A DNA stretch of 64,000 bases from Fictibacillus enclensis (GTDB lineage Bacteria; Bacillota; Bacilli; Bacillales; Fictibacillaceae). The notes beneath the pieces are model-generated. The model did not search any database and was not told where the DNA came from. It saw only the letters and a program-made list of their open reading frames with translations. The DNA is taken from NCBI RefSeq assembly GCF_001457035.1, contig NZ_KQ758617.1:1736001-1800000 (forward strand). Reading direction: 5' to 3'. Position numbers and translations under genes: made by a program. Below, in pieces: positions 1-9,458 of this stretch (positions within the stretch are counted from its first letter, which is position 1; the number at the start of each line of letters is the position of its first letter).

Positions 1-977
1 ACGGTAACCGTTTCACCTTCTGACAATACCTCACCAGGACTTCCGATATGGCGGTTGCTGATCTCGGAAATATGGACAAGACCTTCAACACCAGGAGCTA
101 CTTCCACAAATGCACCGAAGGAAACAAGACGTTTAACGGTGCCTTGAATAACTTTTCCGGGGGATAAGCTGGAAACATTGCTTTCCCACGGTCCGGGCTG
201 TGTTTCTTTGATAGACAAGGAAACCCTCTCATTGTCGCGGTCAACCGAAAGCACTTTTACCTTTACTGTATCTCCCTCCGATACCACTTCGGATGGGTTT
301 TCAACCCGTTTGTGCGAAAGTTGGGAAATATGGACAAGACCGTCAAGACCGCCAAGATCCACAAACGCACCGAAATCAGTAAGACGCTGAACGGTTCCGT
401 CAAGCACTTGTCCTGCTTCAAGGTTATTGAGCAGTTCTTGTTTCTTTTGGGATTCCAGTTCTTCTTCAACCGCACGGTGTGAAAGGATCACACGGTTCTT
501 TTCCTGATCCAGCTCAACAATCTTTACTTCAAGTGTGCGGTTTTTGTAATCGGTGAAATCTTCAACAAATCGTTTTTCAACCATGGAGGCCGGAATAAAG
601 CCTCGAACACCAAGGTCAACCACAAGGCCGCCTTTGACCACTTCATGAACGGTAACCTCAAATGTCTCATTTTGCTCGAACTTTTTGTTGAGTTCTTCCC
701 ATGAGTTCACAGTATCCACCGCTTTTTTTGAAACGGTCAGCTGATCTTCTGTCAGGGACGTGACTTTCACTGTAACCTTGTCCCCCTCTTTCAGGAAATC
801 TGAAGCTTTTTCCACAAAAACATTGGAAATTTCATTGACGGGAAGAACCGCATCCTGTTTGTAGCTCACATCAAGAATGGCCAGTTTATCTTCAACCTTT
901 AAAACGGTACCTTCTACGATATCCCCCACTTCAAGGACCTTTGTTTCTTCTAGACTTGTGTTTAATTCGTCAGCCAT
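1..977 (-). CDS. ypfD: S1 RNA-binding domain protein (YpfD, ribosomal protein S1 homologue), 3' end cut by window
   Basis: The reading frame stays open from the ATG at 977 to the left edge, so about 325 codons are present and the C-terminus is missing. It holds at least three complete S1 (OB-fold) RNA-binding repeats, and a fourth runs into the edge. Typical S1 signatures are visible, such as GFIPASMV, GAFVDLGGLDGLVHISQ and GAFVEVAPGVEGLVHISE. Bacillaceae YpfD is a four-repeat homologue of ribosomal protein S1, shorter than the six-repeat enterobacterial S1. The start is supported by GGAGG about 9 bases upstream. It lies downstream of plsC and cmk on the same strand, the usual Bacillus order cmk-plsC-ypfD. 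An RNA-binding or translation-related role is inferred from the family. Confidence 0.93.
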   Translation of the reverse strand, partial: MADELNTSLEETKVLEVGDIVEGTVLKVEDKLAILDVSYKQDAVLPVNEISNVFVEKASDFLKEGDKVTVKVTSLTEDQLTVSKKAVDTVNSWEELNKKFEQNETFEVTVHEVVKGGLVVDLGVRGFIPASMVEKRFVEDFTDYKNRTLEVKIVELDQEKNRVILSHRAVEEELESQKKQELLNNLEAGQVLDGTVQRLTDFGAFVDLGGLDGLVHISQLSHKRVENPSEVVSEGDTVKVKVLSVDRDNERVSLSIKETQPGPWESNVSSLSPGKVIQGTVKRLVSFGAFVEVAPGVEGLVHISEISNRHIGSPGEVLSEGETVT

Positions 978-1052
978 ATGTCACTGCCTCCTCAATTTCG
1001 TATAAGTATATATTTTCAACCTTCAATTTGAAGGATGTATACAGTATGCCTT

Positions 1053-1634
1053 TTACGATGATTCCTTTAGAAGCTTTTCTATATTTAACATTATAAGGTT
1101 TGTTGCGTCCCTAGCGGAAGCTTTTTGCTCCCTCATTTCAGAAAAATCAATCGGTTTACCAAAAATTATGGTAACTGTTTTGCCGCGCTTATACTCTCCT
1201 TTAATGGCACATGGAACGACTGCAGCTTCCGATTTTAAAGCAAAAAAACCGGCACCGGCAAGCCCCTGTCCGAGTTCTCCTGTCTTGCTTCTTGTGCCTT
1301 CAGGAAAAAGACCGAGGACCTTGCCTTCTTTTAGCAGATTCAGGCCGTTTCTCAACGCTTGCTTATCGCTCATTCCCCGTTTGACCGGAAATGCATTGAT
1401 CGTGGGGAGAAGCGTTTTTAGGATGGGCATGTCAAAAAGCTCTGCCTTGGCCATGAAATGAACATCTCTTGAAGCGGCTACTCCGACGAGCGGAGGATCA
1501 AAATTATTAATATGGTTGCTGCAGAGCAGAATCCCGCCGGTTTGGGGAATATTTTCTACCCCTCTAACCTTGATGCGGTACATGCTTTTTAAAAATGCGC
1601 CGCAGACCATCTTCCCAAATCTGTAAAGGTTCAC
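1053..1634 (-). CDS. plsC: 1-acyl-sn-glycerol-3-phosphate acyltransferase
   Basis: This 193-residue protein is a PlsC-type acyltransferase that transfers a second acyl chain to lysophosphatidate, giving phosphatidate for membrane phospholipid synthesis at the inner membrane face. The catalytic NHXXXXD motif is NHINNFD near residue 41, and the substrate-binding FPEGTRS motif lies near residues 110-116. The N-terminus is hydrophobic. The start is a GTG directly after the cmk stop (3-base gap), with AAAGGG upstream at slightly long spacing, so translation is probably coupled to cmk. Its place between cmk and ypfD matches the Bacillus order. Confidence 0.92.
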   Translation of the reverse strand: MNLYRFGKMVCGAFLKSMYRIKVRGVENIPQTGGILLCSNHINNFDPPLVGVAASRDVHFMAKAELFDMPILKTLLPTINAFPVKRGMSDKQALRNGLNLLKEGKVLGLFPEGTRSKTGELGQGLAGAGFFALKSEAAVVPCAIKGEYKRGKTVTIIFGKPIDFSEMREQKASARDATNLIMLNIEKLLKESS

Positions 1635-1637
1635 TTA

Positions 1638-2312
1638 TTATTCAGCCCTTTCACTCACCAAATGAAGAATTTCATTAACAACATCTTGAATGGACATTGA
1701 TGTGGTGTCAAGCTCTATTGCGTCATCTGCTTTTTTCAAAGGAGCAAATTCCCGCTCAGAGTCACGCTTATCGCGCAGGCTGATTTCTTCTTTTAGTTGT
1801 TCCAAGCTGGTTTCGTACCCTTTATTCCGATTCTCTTCATATCTTCGCTTGGCACGCTCTTCCACGGATGCCACCAGGAATACCTTCAGTTCTGCATCCG
1901 GCATAACGTGTGTGCCAATGTCACGGCCATCCATCACGACCCCGCCCTGGGCTGCCAATTTTTGCTGCCGGCGGACCATCTCCTCACGCACTTCCTGGGG
2001 AGTGGCAACAAAAGAAACATTATTCGTGACCTCTGCGCTTCGAATTTCCTCCGAAACATTTCTACCGTCAAGAATGACAGCCTGTCCGGCATCGGTGATC
2101 TCAAGCTCGATCTCCGTCTCTTTTAGAAGAGACTGCAAAACGCTGCCATCATGTAAATTACTGCTGGTTTTCAGTGCTTTATAAGTAAGTGCACGATACA
2201 TTGCTCCTGTATCTATGTAAATGTAGGAAAGCTGATCCGCGACCAATTTGGCGACTGTGCTTTTACCCGCTCCGGCCGGTCCGTCAATGGCGATTTTTAA
2301 TTTCTTGTTCAT
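1638..2312 (-). CDS. cmk: cytidylate kinase
   Basis: CMP/dCMP kinase (224 residues) phosphorylates CMP and dCMP with ATP in pyrimidine nucleotide recycling. The P-loop GPAGAGKST is at residues 11-19, followed by the DTGAMYRA substrate motif near 35 and the DGRDIGTHV segment near 127. Length and order of motifs are normal for the family. AGGAGGAAAC precedes the ATG at good spacing. It is the first gene of a cmk-plsC-ypfD run on the minus strand, and the plsC start follows its stop by 3 bases. Confidence 0.96.
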   Translation of the reverse strand: MNKKLKIAIDGPAGAGKSTVAKLVADQLSYIYIDTGAMYRALTYKALKTSSNLHDGSVLQSLLKETEIELEITDAGQAVILDGRNVSEEIRSAEVTNNVSFVATPQEVREEMVRRQQKLAAQGGVVMDGRDIGTHVMPDAELKVFLVASVEERAKRRYEENRNKGYETSLEQLKEEISLRDKRDSEREFAPLKKADDAIELDTTSMSIQDVVNEILHLVSERAE

Positions 2313-2443
2313 GTTTCCTCCTGCTTATCAAACAACATATTTTGGTACCATACGAACAAAAGCAGGTAATCACCCTGCTTTTTGTAAGCTTAAAAGCATC
2401 ACTATTCATAGGTAACTTTCCGCCATTAACTATACCATAAAGC

Positions 2444-2623
2444 TTATTGGTGGTCTATGGTCTCGGTTGTCCTTGGCTGGTTTCCTTTGATGACCCCTTC
2501 ATAATAAATACTCTTATTGACATTCCTCTTCCAGCTGTCATGTGTCAGCACCCATTGCGACAATAGAAGAAAAACCAGATGAATCAGAGCAAGCTTTACG
2601 AGCAGATTTTCTACTTTTCTCAT
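2444..2623 (-). CDS. ypfB: small membrane protein YpfB (DUF5359-like)
   Basis: This 59-residue protein has one hydrophobic segment near residues 9-26 followed by a charged tail. Size, position (between cmk and ypeB) and sequence character match YpfB of B. subtilis, whose function is unknown. Two in-frame ATGs exist at 2629 and 2623. The latter is chosen because GGAGGGG lies about 8 bases upstream of it but directly abuts the former. The ypfA/motI gene that follows ypfB in B. subtilis is not present here. Confidence 0.72.
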   Translation of the reverse strand: MRKVENLLVKLALIHLVFLLLSQWVLTHDSWKRNVNKSIYYEGVIKGNQPRTTETIDHQ

Positions 2624-2697
2624 GGCCATTCCCCTCCATATTTGGGACTAATATAACCAATCCCCGGTCTCACTATACACTTTAAACCCATGGAAAA

Positions 2698-2747
2698 AAG
2701 GAAAAGCCAATGATTTTTCCCTTCGAAAAAATCTCTGACTTTTCCTT
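2698..2747 (-). terminator. terminator of the sleB-ypeB pair
   Basis: Two nested complementary blocks lie directly after the ypeB stop: outer arms AAGGAAAAG / CTTTTCCTT and inner arms GATTTTT / AAAAATC around a TTCG-containing loop, with an internal loop between them. Read on the minus strand it ends in a T-containing stretch. The imperfect stem makes this less certain than the other terminators of the window. Confidence 0.5.
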
Positions 2748-2752
2748 TCCTT

Positions 2753-4102
2753 TTACATGGAAGCGTAATCCGGCTGCCCTTCTCGCAATTTCTTCACTTG
2801 CTCTTCATCACCATTTTGCGCGCTGATATAAATGATGTACGTTTCATCACCGATCACACCGAGGAATTCATAACAGTACACTTCCTGTTTAACGTCATTC
2901 TGAATGATGGCCATGTGCTTTTCCATCACTTTAAATTTCGGGTTCAGCTTCGTTCTTGCCTGCTGCTCCGTAATTTTTGCAGCCGGAATCTTCCTGTCAT
3001 AATGGGAAGTGAGGAAATCTGTGCCCTGGTACCCCATGATATCACCATTGTCGAGTGCGACTTTGATGGAGACCGTGTCAGGATAAATTCTCACTCCGTC
3101 TTTTGTGCTGACAAAGGTAAATACAGCAATATTGTCATACTGGTTTGCCGAAACCACTTCCATTTTGCTCTTCATGTGCATGTTAAGAAACGAAATGGCT
3201 TCTTTTTGTGCTTTGTTCACACTGATTTTTTGAGCTCCCACTTTACGATCCTGAAGAACCCAGAGCGGGTATCCGCCTTTTTTGGTCACATCCATATATG
3301 TGGTAGCTTTTGTATCCGGGTTATACATCGTAATGGAATACGCCCGGTATTGAGAACCTTTACCCGTTTCCTTTACAGTAATCTTCACATTCTTCTTTAA
3401 TTGGAAGAACTTAATCGCTTCTTTTTTCGCTTCTTCCTTTGTGATGTTTCGGCCTTCGAGCTTGTTCACATTTCGCTTTTTCGCATTATGCATGCTCGCC
3501 ACTTCCGGCCCAAAGTCGGTTTCACCAAATCCTTGCGCAGATTTGTCAACCGTTTTGAAGCCGTCAATGATCGTATTGTCGTGTGGCTGGTCTTTTTTGG
3601 ACAATGCCATTTCCACATCCGTCCAGCGTATATCCTTTTTGCTCGCGACTGCTTCGGTTTTACGCAACTCATCCTGAATATTGGAGGAGTTTGCGTAAAG
3701 TTCTTTCAATTTATTGTATTCCTTATTGCTGAGCGGCTTTTTTTCCAAATCCCGCAATGAAACACGGTAACTGAAATCTCCCATCTTCGTTAGAAAATCT
3801 TCCGTTTTATTAAACGGTAGCAATCCAAGGGGCAGCTGTCCCACATTATTGTGAGCTTCAGACGTTAAGCGCCATACCTGGGCCAATGTTGGGGAGATCT
3901 GGCGCTTGGAGTTCATGGCGAGCGTCTCCCCAATTTTGTCGTGCAGCGCATCCATATTAAAGTTCAAATCATGGAACGCGCGCTGATAATTATTTTCCGA
4001 CTGAATTCGTATCGCGTTCTTTTCCTGCTGCTGTTTATATCCCCAATACCCTGTACCTGCAACGGCTACTACTAAAAGAGCAATCAATGCATTTCGTATC
4101 AA
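2753..4102 (-). CDS. ypeB: germination protein YpeB
   Basis: This 449-residue spore protein has an N-terminal membrane anchor (about residues 3-20) and C-terminal PepSY-type repeats. YpeB is needed to place and stabilise the cortex-lytic enzyme SleB in the spore and is degraded on germination. Sequence features such as WGYKQQQEKN after the anchor and ENNYQRAFHDLNF match the family. The preferred start is the TTG at 4102 (MIRNALIALL), because GGAGG lies 8 bases before it; an in-frame GTG at 4111 overlaps that ribosome site. It follows sleB by 14 bases, giving the conserved sleB-ypeB bicistron, normally forespore (sigma-G) expressed. Confidence 0.94.
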   Translation of the reverse strand: MIRNALIALLVVAVAGTGYWGYKQQQEKNAIRIQSENNYQRAFHDLNFNMDALHDKIGETLAMNSKRQISPTLAQVWRLTSEAHNNVGQLPLGLLPFNKTEDFLTKMGDFSYRVSLRDLEKKPLSNKEYNKLKELYANSSNIQDELRKTEAVASKKDIRWTDVEMALSKKDQPHDNTIIDGFKTVDKSAQGFGETDFGPEVASMHNAKKRNVNKLEGRNITKEEAKKEAIKFFQLKKNVKITVKETGKGSQYRAYSITMYNPDTKATTYMDVTKKGGYPLWVLQDRKVGAQKISVNKAQKEAISFLNMHMKSKMEVVSANQYDNIAVFTFVSTKDGVRIYPDTVSIKVALDNGDIMGYQGTDFLTSHYDRKIPAAKITEQQARTKLNPKFKVMEKHMAIIQNDVKQEVYCYEFLGVIGDETYIIYISAQNGDEEQVKKLREGQPDYASM

Positions 4103-4116
4103 GGAAATCACCTCCG

Positions 4117-5010
4117 TTATTTGGTATAGATGTGCTTACCAATTTTTTTAATTTGAGGCCGTGTCCAAATCCAGCCTGATGTGGCCGTATCCGGGTTAAA
4201 GTAATAAAGTGCTTCACCGGTTGGATCCCAGCCATTCAAGGCATCCATGACGGCTTTCTTTGCCTTTTCATTCGGAGTTAAATAAATTTGGCCATCCGCC
4301 ACTGCTGTAAAGGCTCCCGGTTCAAAAATAACTCCTGAAACAGTATTCGGAAATTCGGAGCTTTCCACCCGGTTGATGATGACCGCTGCTACAGCGACTT
4401 GACCGATATACGGTTCTCCACGTGATTCGCCATAAACGGCATTTGCCATTAAATTGATATCATTCTGTGAATAACCGTCCGGAATATTTGCTCCCTGCTT
4501 TGGTGTGCGAACCTTTACTGCTGCTTTTGCACCAGGCTTTGCAGCATTTCCCTTGGCTCCCTGTTTGGCGGGTGTTCCTTTTGCACCGGCACCGGTTTTG
4601 CCTGTTGATTTTTTGACTTGTGTTTCTTTCGGTACTCCACCATAGGTGGTGAATTTGTTGCCTTTACGGATTTGCTTATGCACCCATCCATAATCAAATT
4701 TTGTTTGATCCGCCAGTTTCTTTTTTGTTGTAAAACCGGCGAGACCGTCCACTTTCAGCCTATTTTCATACTGAAAATTGCGGAGGGCCCAATACGTTCT
4801 CCAGCTAAAGACACCGTCTATCGGACCATTATAGAAACCGATATACTGCAGTCTGGATTGAAGCTCGATCACATCATCACCCGTTGCTCCTTTTTGAATG
4901 ACTTGAGGGGTAAAAGCATGAGTGGTTTCCGGAGTAAATCCGGTCAAAAAACAAAATATCGCAATTAAAAACAACAGCGTTCGCTTTATGTAACGCATTG
5001 ATTTCTTCAT
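4117..5010 (-). CDS. sleB: spore cortex-lytic enzyme SleB
   Basis: This 297-residue secreted lytic transglycosylase degrades cortex peptidoglycan during germination. It has a signal peptide (about residues 1-32), a PG_binding_1 domain around 38-100 (GDDVIELQSRL, DGVFSWRTYWALRNFQ) and a C-terminal Hydrolase_2 catalytic domain from about 180 (MANAVYGESRGEPYIG with the catalytic Glu). Between them is a Lys/Gly/Ala-rich linker of about 50 residues with repeated GAKG/GAKA units. AGGAGG precedes the ATG. It forms an operon with ypeB downstream. Confidence 0.96.
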   Translation of the reverse strand: MKKSMRYIKRTLLFLIAIFCFLTGFTPETTHAFTPQVIQKGATGDDVIELQSRLQYIGFYNGPIDGVFSWRTYWALRNFQYENRLKVDGLAGFTTKKKLADQTKFDYGWVHKQIRKGNKFTTYGGVPKETQVKKSTGKTGAGAKGTPAKQGAKGNAAKPGAKAAVKVRTPKQGANIPDGYSQNDINLMANAVYGESRGEPYIGQVAVAAVIINRVESSEFPNTVSGVIFEPGAFTAVADGQIYLTPNEKAKKAVMDALNGWDPTGEALYYFNPDTATSGWIWTRPQIKKIGKHIYTK

Positions 5011-5101
5011 GGAAAGTGCCTCCTGTGAAATATTCTCAGCTTTGTATGATGGTGTTAGCTTTTGTAAATCTCAGCATTTTATACAAAAAGAAACGCATAG
5101 A

Positions 5102-5132
5102 AAAAACCCGAAGAATGCCTCTTCGGGTTTTT
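5102..5132 (-). terminator. rho-independent terminator after prsW
   Basis: A perfect 13-bp stem (AAAAACCCGAAGA with its complement, loop ATGCC-like) is followed by T residues on the minus strand. The base of the stem includes the first two bases of the prsW stop codon, so terminator and gene end overlap. Confidence 0.85.
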
Positions 5133-5811
5133 ACGAACCAATATTTTTTTGCCTTGCCAGCCAGGCGGTTTTGTGTGCATTGGCGAGTTTTACCTTTTTT
5201 AACCCCAGCCACCATAGGAACAGCATGAATGGAAGCATGGCAATTAAAAAATCCTGTTCAAATGCCAATAAAATCCAATTATATACTCCGTGCAAAGCAA
5301 ACGGAATGATTACAGAAAACACGAGAAGCCATTTTTTCTTGGAGCCGGATGAAAACTTGGCTTTTCCAAAGTAGTATCCGCTGATAACGCCAAACAGCGC
5401 ATGGCTGGATACAGGCATCAATGCTCTTCCCAATGCTTCATTCACACCATGAACATACAAATAGAATATGTTTTCCATGGATGCAAATCCAAGGGATAAA
5501 GATACTGCATACACAATACCGTCATATGGCTCATTAAATTCGGCATGCATATAGGCACAATAAAAAACCAAAAACCATTTTAGAAACTCTTCAAGCAGCG
5601 CCGACAATAGGATTCCATCCGTCAGCGGTGACACCATAAGTTCTTCTTTAAATCCAAATTGAATCACCATTACGGGAAAAACAAGCAAAGCCCCGAAAAT
5701 ATATAAACGGATCACCATTGATACAGGCTCTGTCTCGTATTTATCTTTCAGATAAAAAAAAGCAAGCAGGGCAATAGCAGGTGCGAGCCCTGCCGAAATG
5801 ATTCCAAACAT
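5131..5811 (-). CDS. prsW: intramembrane metalloprotease PrsW
   Basis: This 226-residue polytopic membrane protein belongs to the PrsW/glutamic-type intramembrane protease family. In B. subtilis PrsW makes the site-1 cut in anti-sigma factor RsiW in response to cell-envelope stress. Family motifs are visible: LLEEFLKWF (paired Glu), [12 protein letters not shown] and the [14 protein letters not shown] and ALHGVYNW His segments. The start at 5811 ([11 protein letters not shown]) has GAGGG about 6 bases upstream and agrees with the family N-terminus; an in-frame ATG at 5838 lacks a ribosome site. Position after sleB is conserved. Confidence 0.9.
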   Translation of the reverse strand: MFGIISAGLAPAIALLAFFYLKDKYETEPVSMVIRLYIFGALLVFPVMVIQFGFKEELMVSPLTDGILLSALLEEFLKWFLVFYCAYMHAEFNEPYDGIVYAVSLSLGFASMENIFYLYVHGVNEALGRALMPVSSHALFGVISGYYFGKAKFSSGSKKKWLLVFSVIIPFALHGVYNWILLAFEQDFLIAMLPFMLFLWWLGLKKVKLANAHKTAWLARQKNIGS

Positions 5812-5848
5812 AGCAGCCCTCTTTTCAGCTGTTTTCATTCATCGTACC

Positions 5849-5965
5849 ATGGAAAAAGAAGAATGGGAACAACAAGACCCGTTTTATAAACAAATTGTCA
5901 ATTTTACAAAAGAAAAGCTTCAGCACCTTGCCCAGGTCCGACAAGCGCTGGTGTCAATTGATTAG
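5849..5965 (+). CDS. possible 38-residue peptide, plus strand, unknown
   Basis: A plus-strand frame begins MEKEEWEQQD and ends LVSID. It lies in the gap between prsW and ansA, its stop overlapping the ansA stop by 3-4 bases in convergent orientation. Composition (Glu/Gln/Lys rich, amphipathic) and codons look protein-like, but no Shine-Dalgarno sequence precedes the ATG. It may be a real small protein with an atypical start, a decayed remnant, or chance. No family is recognised. Confidence 0.3.
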   Translation: MEKEEWEQQDPFYKQIVNFTKEKLQHLAQVRQALVSID

Positions 5966-6930
5966 AAAAGGCTATTGATGGGGTCTTGCTCCTGTGCGGC
6001 AAGCAGAACGGCAAGCCGGATTCTTGCTTTTTTGCTGTCATAATCCTTGCCGAGGATTACACCGTTCTCAACCAGGTCATATGTGCTTCCCAGGTAGTCA
6101 TACGTCGGATACACTTGACCTTCTTCTGAACTGGTGGTGATTACGACGTGAATGCCTGATTTCACTGCATCCACGATCGCTTCCATCATCAGCGGGGCCA
6201 CCTGGCCGCGACCGGCTCCTTCTAGGACAAGTCCCTTTACCCCGCTATCCATTGCCGCTTTGATAAATTTCCCGTCAGCACCAATATAGCATTTGATAAT
6301 ATCCACTTGAGGTACTTCCTTGTGGAGGGGGTATACTTCCCGGCCGATCGGTTTTTGATAGGGAACCACTTTATCATTATCAATAATCCCCAGATAGCCA
6401 AATCCAAATGAATTAAAGCCCTGAAGATTGGACGCATGCACCTTTTTTACATACCTGGCACTAAAAATCCGTTCATTGAACACCACTACGGTGCCAGAAC
6501 CCTTTAAGTCCGGATCACAGGCAGTGTAAATCGCATGGCGCATATTTGTGTAGGAGTCGCTTCCGGTTTCTCCCGGTGATCGTTGAGAACCGGTAACGAC
6601 CACTGTACGCTCATCTGCTACCGTCAAATCAAGGAAATATGCGGTTTCTTCGATGCTGTCGGTACCATGGGTGATTACCACACCGTCATATTGATCCTCA
6701 CGGTACAGATTTTCAATTGCTTCTTTCAACACCTTCAAATGATCAAAAGTCATGTGCATGCTTGGAACCTGAAACAGCGAAAATATTTTCACTTCAATGT
6801 CGCTGGGAAGTTCAATCATGTCAGCAAGCTCTTCTCCTGTAAGAGCGCCCGAAGACAAAAGTCCTGACGTTTCATTCGGCTTGCTGGCAATCGTTCCGCC
6901 TGTCGTTATTAATGCCACTTTTTTTGTCAT
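5962..6930 (-). CDS. ansA: L-asparaginase (cytoplasmic)
   Basis: This 322-residue asparaginase hydrolyses L-asparagine to aspartate and ammonia. The N-terminal catalytic Thr motif TTGGTIAS is at about residues 8-15, and the second catalytic block THGTDSIEETAYFLDL lies near 83-98. There is no signal peptide, so it should act in the cytoplasm. The ATG at 6930 is preferred because GAAAGAGGTG lies 7 bases upstream; the frame extends 8 codons further without a better site. It stands alone between ypdA and prsW, an arrangement not seen in B. subtilis, where ansA pairs with ansB. Confidence 0.9.
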   Translation of the reverse strand: MTKKVALITTGGTIASKPNETSGLLSSGALTGEELADMIELPSDIEVKIFSLFQVPSMHMTFDHLKVLKEAIENLYREDQYDGVVITHGTDSIEETAYFLDLTVADERTVVVTGSQRSPGETGSDSYTNMRHAIYTACDPDLKGSGTVVVFNERIFSARYVKKVHASNLQGFNSFGFGYLGIIDNDKVVPYQKPIGREVYPLHKEVPQVDIIKCYIGADGKFIKAAMDSGVKGLVLEGAGRGQVAPLMMEAIVDAVKSGIHVVITTSSEEGQVYPTYDYLGSTYDLVENGVILGKDYDSKKARIRLAVLLAAQEQDPINSLF

Positions 6931-6980
6931 ATGTATACACCTCTTTCGTATCATAACACAGCGGGTTTGCAGGAAATTGT

Positions 6981-7017
6981 AAAAAAAAAAAAAGCCCCAC
7001 GTTATTGCCGTGGAGCT
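6981..7017 (-). terminator. terminator whose loop contains the ypdA stop codon
   Basis: On the minus strand a 9-bp stem (AGCTCCACG / CGTGGGGCT, one G-U pair) is followed by 13 T residues. The 5' arm encodes the last Ala-Pro-Arg of YpdA, and the TAA stop at 7002-7004 lies in the loop. Confidence 0.92.
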
Positions 7018-7982
7018 GTAAGGGCTTCTGCAATGAGATGGCCATGAAACCTGCCATTTTCAATGAAAATTTCATTGGCGTTGTTTCCGGCAGCAATGAC
7101 CCCGCAAATGAACACATTTTTAACGTTCGTTTCCATGGTTTCCGGATGGTGTGCCGGACGGCCGGTCTCCTTGTCGATATCGATGCCGATTTTATGCAGA
7201 AAACTATGATCAGGATGATACCCGGTCATTGCGAATACAAAGTCAGCTTTCACTGAAGCTTCTTCTCCATTTTTCTCATAGATGACATGGTCTTCCCCGA
7301 TTTCAAGCACATTTGCTCCAAAGTGCATTGCAATTCTTCCATGATTCACATGGGATACAAAATCGGGAAGCACCCACGGTTTTACACTTGGGGAATAGTC
7401 CTCTCCACGGTAAAGAACCGTAACCCTCGCCCCGGCTTTCTGCAATTCAAGCGCCGTATCGACCGCTGAATTTTTTCCCCCAATGACGGTTATGTCTTTA
7501 TCATAGTATGGATGTCCTTCTTTAAAATAATGGAAAACGTGTCCCTGGTCCTCACCTTTTACATTCATGTACGTCGGATTATCGTAATAGCCTGTGGCGA
7601 TGATGACGGCACCAGAGGAATATTCATGCTGTTCACCTTTTACCGTTTCGGTCTGGACAGTGAATTCAGCGTCATTGATTCTCTCTACCCCGGTGACCTT
7701 CTCATACGTATGAATGTTAATTTCCTTCCGCTTCGCCACTTCTCGATAGTAGGTTAAAGCATGGATTCTTCTTGGTTTTCTTTCTTCATTCACAAAAGGC
7801 ATATTTCCTATTTCGAGCTTTTCACTGGTACTAAAAAAGGTTTGATGGGTCGGATAGTTGTAGATGCTCTCTACAATGTTCCCCTTTTCAATGACCAAAT
7901 AGGATAGTCCTTTTTCTTTGACGGCGATTGCTGCGGATAAACCGCAGGGACCCCCGCCTATAATCACAACATCGTACTTCAT
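7002..7982 (-). CDS. ypdA: bacillithiol disulfide reductase YpdA
   Basis: This 326-residue FAD/NADPH oxidoreductase reduces bacillithiol disulfide, restoring the low-molecular-weight thiol pool of Bacillaceae. The N-terminal FAD-binding Rossmann motif GGGPCGLS (residues 9-16) contains the Cys characteristic of YpdA, and a second nucleotide-binding motif TVIGGKNSAVDTA lies near 168. The C-terminal VFICGVIAAGNNANEIFIE is typical. The start at 7982 has AGGAGAGTGGAG just upstream; a 16-codon extension without a site is rejected. It lies downstream of gudB as in B. subtilis. Confidence 0.95.
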   Translation of the reverse strand: MKYDVVIIGGGPCGLSAAIAVKEKGLSYLVIEKGNIVESIYNYPTHQTFFSTSEKLEIGNMPFVNEERKPRRIHALTYYREVAKRKEINIHTYEKVTGVERINDAEFTVQTETVKGEQHEYSSGAVIIATGYYDNPTYMNVKGEDQGHVFHYFKEGHPYYDKDITVIGGKNSAVDTALELQKAGARVTVLYRGEDYSPSVKPWVLPDFVSHVNHGRIAMHFGANVLEIGEDHVIYEKNGEEASVKADFVFAMTGYHPDHSFLHKIGIDIDKETGRPAHHPETMETNVKNVFICGVIAAGNNANEIFIENGRFHGHLIAEALTAPRQ

Positions 7983-8073
7983 TTCTCCACTCTCCTGGTC
8001 TTTATCTGTAGGGATCTTTTGTCTGCACAACCATAGTATTCAATCAGAGGATTGAATTATCCAAAAACAAAAA

Positions 8074-8105
8074 AATCCCCTATCTGAAAGTAATGATAGG
8101 GGATT
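8074..8105 (-). terminator. rho-independent terminator of gudB
   Basis: A perfect 11-bp inverted repeat AATCCCCTATC / GATAGGGGATT with a 10-base loop is followed on the minus strand by TTTTTTGTTTTTGG. It lies 20 bases past the gudB stop and separates gudB from ypdA. Confidence 0.93.
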
Positions 8106-8125
8106 GAACCGTTATTTGCAAAAAA

Positions 8126-9406
8126 TTAAATCCATCCGCGGAAGCGGGAAGCTTCCGCCATTTTGCGGACACCGACCATGTAGGCGGCAAGCCGCATGTT
8201 CACTTTGCGGTTCGTTGAGGTTGTATACACGTTATTGAATGACTTGACCATCACGGTTTCAAGCTTCTTCTCGACTTCTTCCTCGGTCCAGTAGTAGCCC
8301 TGGTTGTTTTGCACCCATTCAAAATAAGAAACGGTTACGCCGCCGGCACTTGCCAGCACATCCGGTACAAGGAGAATACCGCGTTCTGTCAGGATTTTTG
8401 TACCTTCAAGTGTCGTTGGTCCATTTGCTGCTTCCACAACGATGGAAGCTTTTATGTTGTGGGCATTCTCGGCTGTGATCTGGTTTTCAATGGCAGCCGG
8501 AACCAGAATGTCGCAATCCAGCTCCAATAGTTCTTTATTGGATATGGTGTCTTTAAATAATTTGGTAACCGTGCCAAAACTGTCGCGTCTTTCCAGCAGA
8601 TAGTCGATGTCCAGTCCATCCGGATCGTGCAGGGCACCATAGGCATCGGAGATTCCAATTACTTTTGCGCCAGTATCATGCATGAATTTCGCCAGGAAGC
8701 TTCCTGCGTTTCCAAATCCCTGAATGACGACACGCGCACCCTCAAGGGAAAAACCGCGTTTTGCAGCGGCTTCACGGATGCAGATGGTCACACCTTTTGC
8801 CGTAGCGGTTTCACGTCCATGGGATCCGCCGAGAACCAATGGTTTACCGGTGATGAATCCAGGAGAATCAAACTCGCGGATCCGGCTGTATTCGTCCATC
8901 ATCCACGCCATAATCTGGGAGTTCGTGAATACATCTGGAGCAGGAATATCTTTTGTAGGACCTACAAGCTGGCTGATTGCGCGAACATAACCGCGGCTTA
9001 AGCGTTCAAGCTCGCGGAATGACATGTTTCTCGGGTCGCAAATAATGCCCCCCTTACCGCCTCCATAAGGAAGGTCCACAATTCCAGCCTTAAGGCTCAT
9101 CCAAATCGAAAGCGCTTTTACTTCTGTTTCGGTTACACTTGGATGGAATCTCACGCCACCCTTTGTAGGTCCGACAGAGTCATTGTGCTGAGAACGGTAA
9201 CCTGTAAAAATTTTAGTGGATCCGTCATCCATTTTTACAGGAATGCGGACAGTCAGCATACGGATGGGCTCTTTCAACAACTCAAATACTTCTTCAGGGT
9301 ATCCCAATTTATCCAATGCTTCCCCAATCACAGATTGTGTTGCGGTTAGCACATTGTTATTTTCATGATTTTCTGATTTGTGATCTGCTGCGTTTTGGGC
9401 AGTCAT
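8126..9406 (-). CDS. gudB: NAD-dependent glutamate dehydrogenase
   Basis: This 426-residue catabolic glutamate dehydrogenase deaminates glutamate to 2-oxoglutarate and ammonium. The substrate-binding block KGGVRFHP and the catalytic Lys motif PYGGGKGGI (about residues 110-118) are present, as is the Rossmann motif [10 protein letters not shown]. Length equals the usual GudB/RocG length, with no sign of the duplication that inactivates gudB in laboratory B. subtilis. The ATG at 9406 has GGGAGGT upstream; an in-frame GTG at 9430 has its ribosome site too close. The symbol gudB rather than rocG rests on synteny with ypdA. Confidence 0.94.
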   Translation of the reverse strand: MTAQNAADHKSENHENNNVLTATQSVIGEALDKLGYPEEVFELLKEPIRMLTVRIPVKMDDGSTKIFTGYRSQHNDSVGPTKGGVRFHPSVTETEVKALSIWMSLKAGIVDLPYGGGKGGIICDPRNMSFRELERLSRGYVRAISQLVGPTKDIPAPDVFTNSQIMAWMMDEYSRIREFDSPGFITGKPLVLGGSHGRETATAKGVTICIREAAAKRGFSLEGARVVIQGFGNAGSFLAKFMHDTGAKVIGISDAYGALHDPDGLDIDYLLERRDSFGTVTKLFKDTISNKELLELDCDILVPAAIENQITAENAHNIKASIVVEAANGPTTLEGTKILTERGILLVPDVLASAGGVTVSYFEWVQNNQGYYWTEEEVEKKLETVMVKSFNNVYTTSTNRKVNMRLAAYMVGVRKMAEASRFRGWI

Positions 9407-9458
9407 TTGTTTACCTCCCATTAATGTCACCTCTAAAGTTTAGTCAATCTTCAGAGAC

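Noticed and set aside
2798-3760. Long plus-strand frames opposite ypeB
   Set aside because: They are antisense shadows of a well-supported gene, with no ribosome site and no recognisable protein features.
8126-9406. Possible cryptic gudB with the nine-base duplication of laboratory B. subtilis
   Set aside because: The encoded protein has normal length and intact catalytic motifs, with no visible local duplication.
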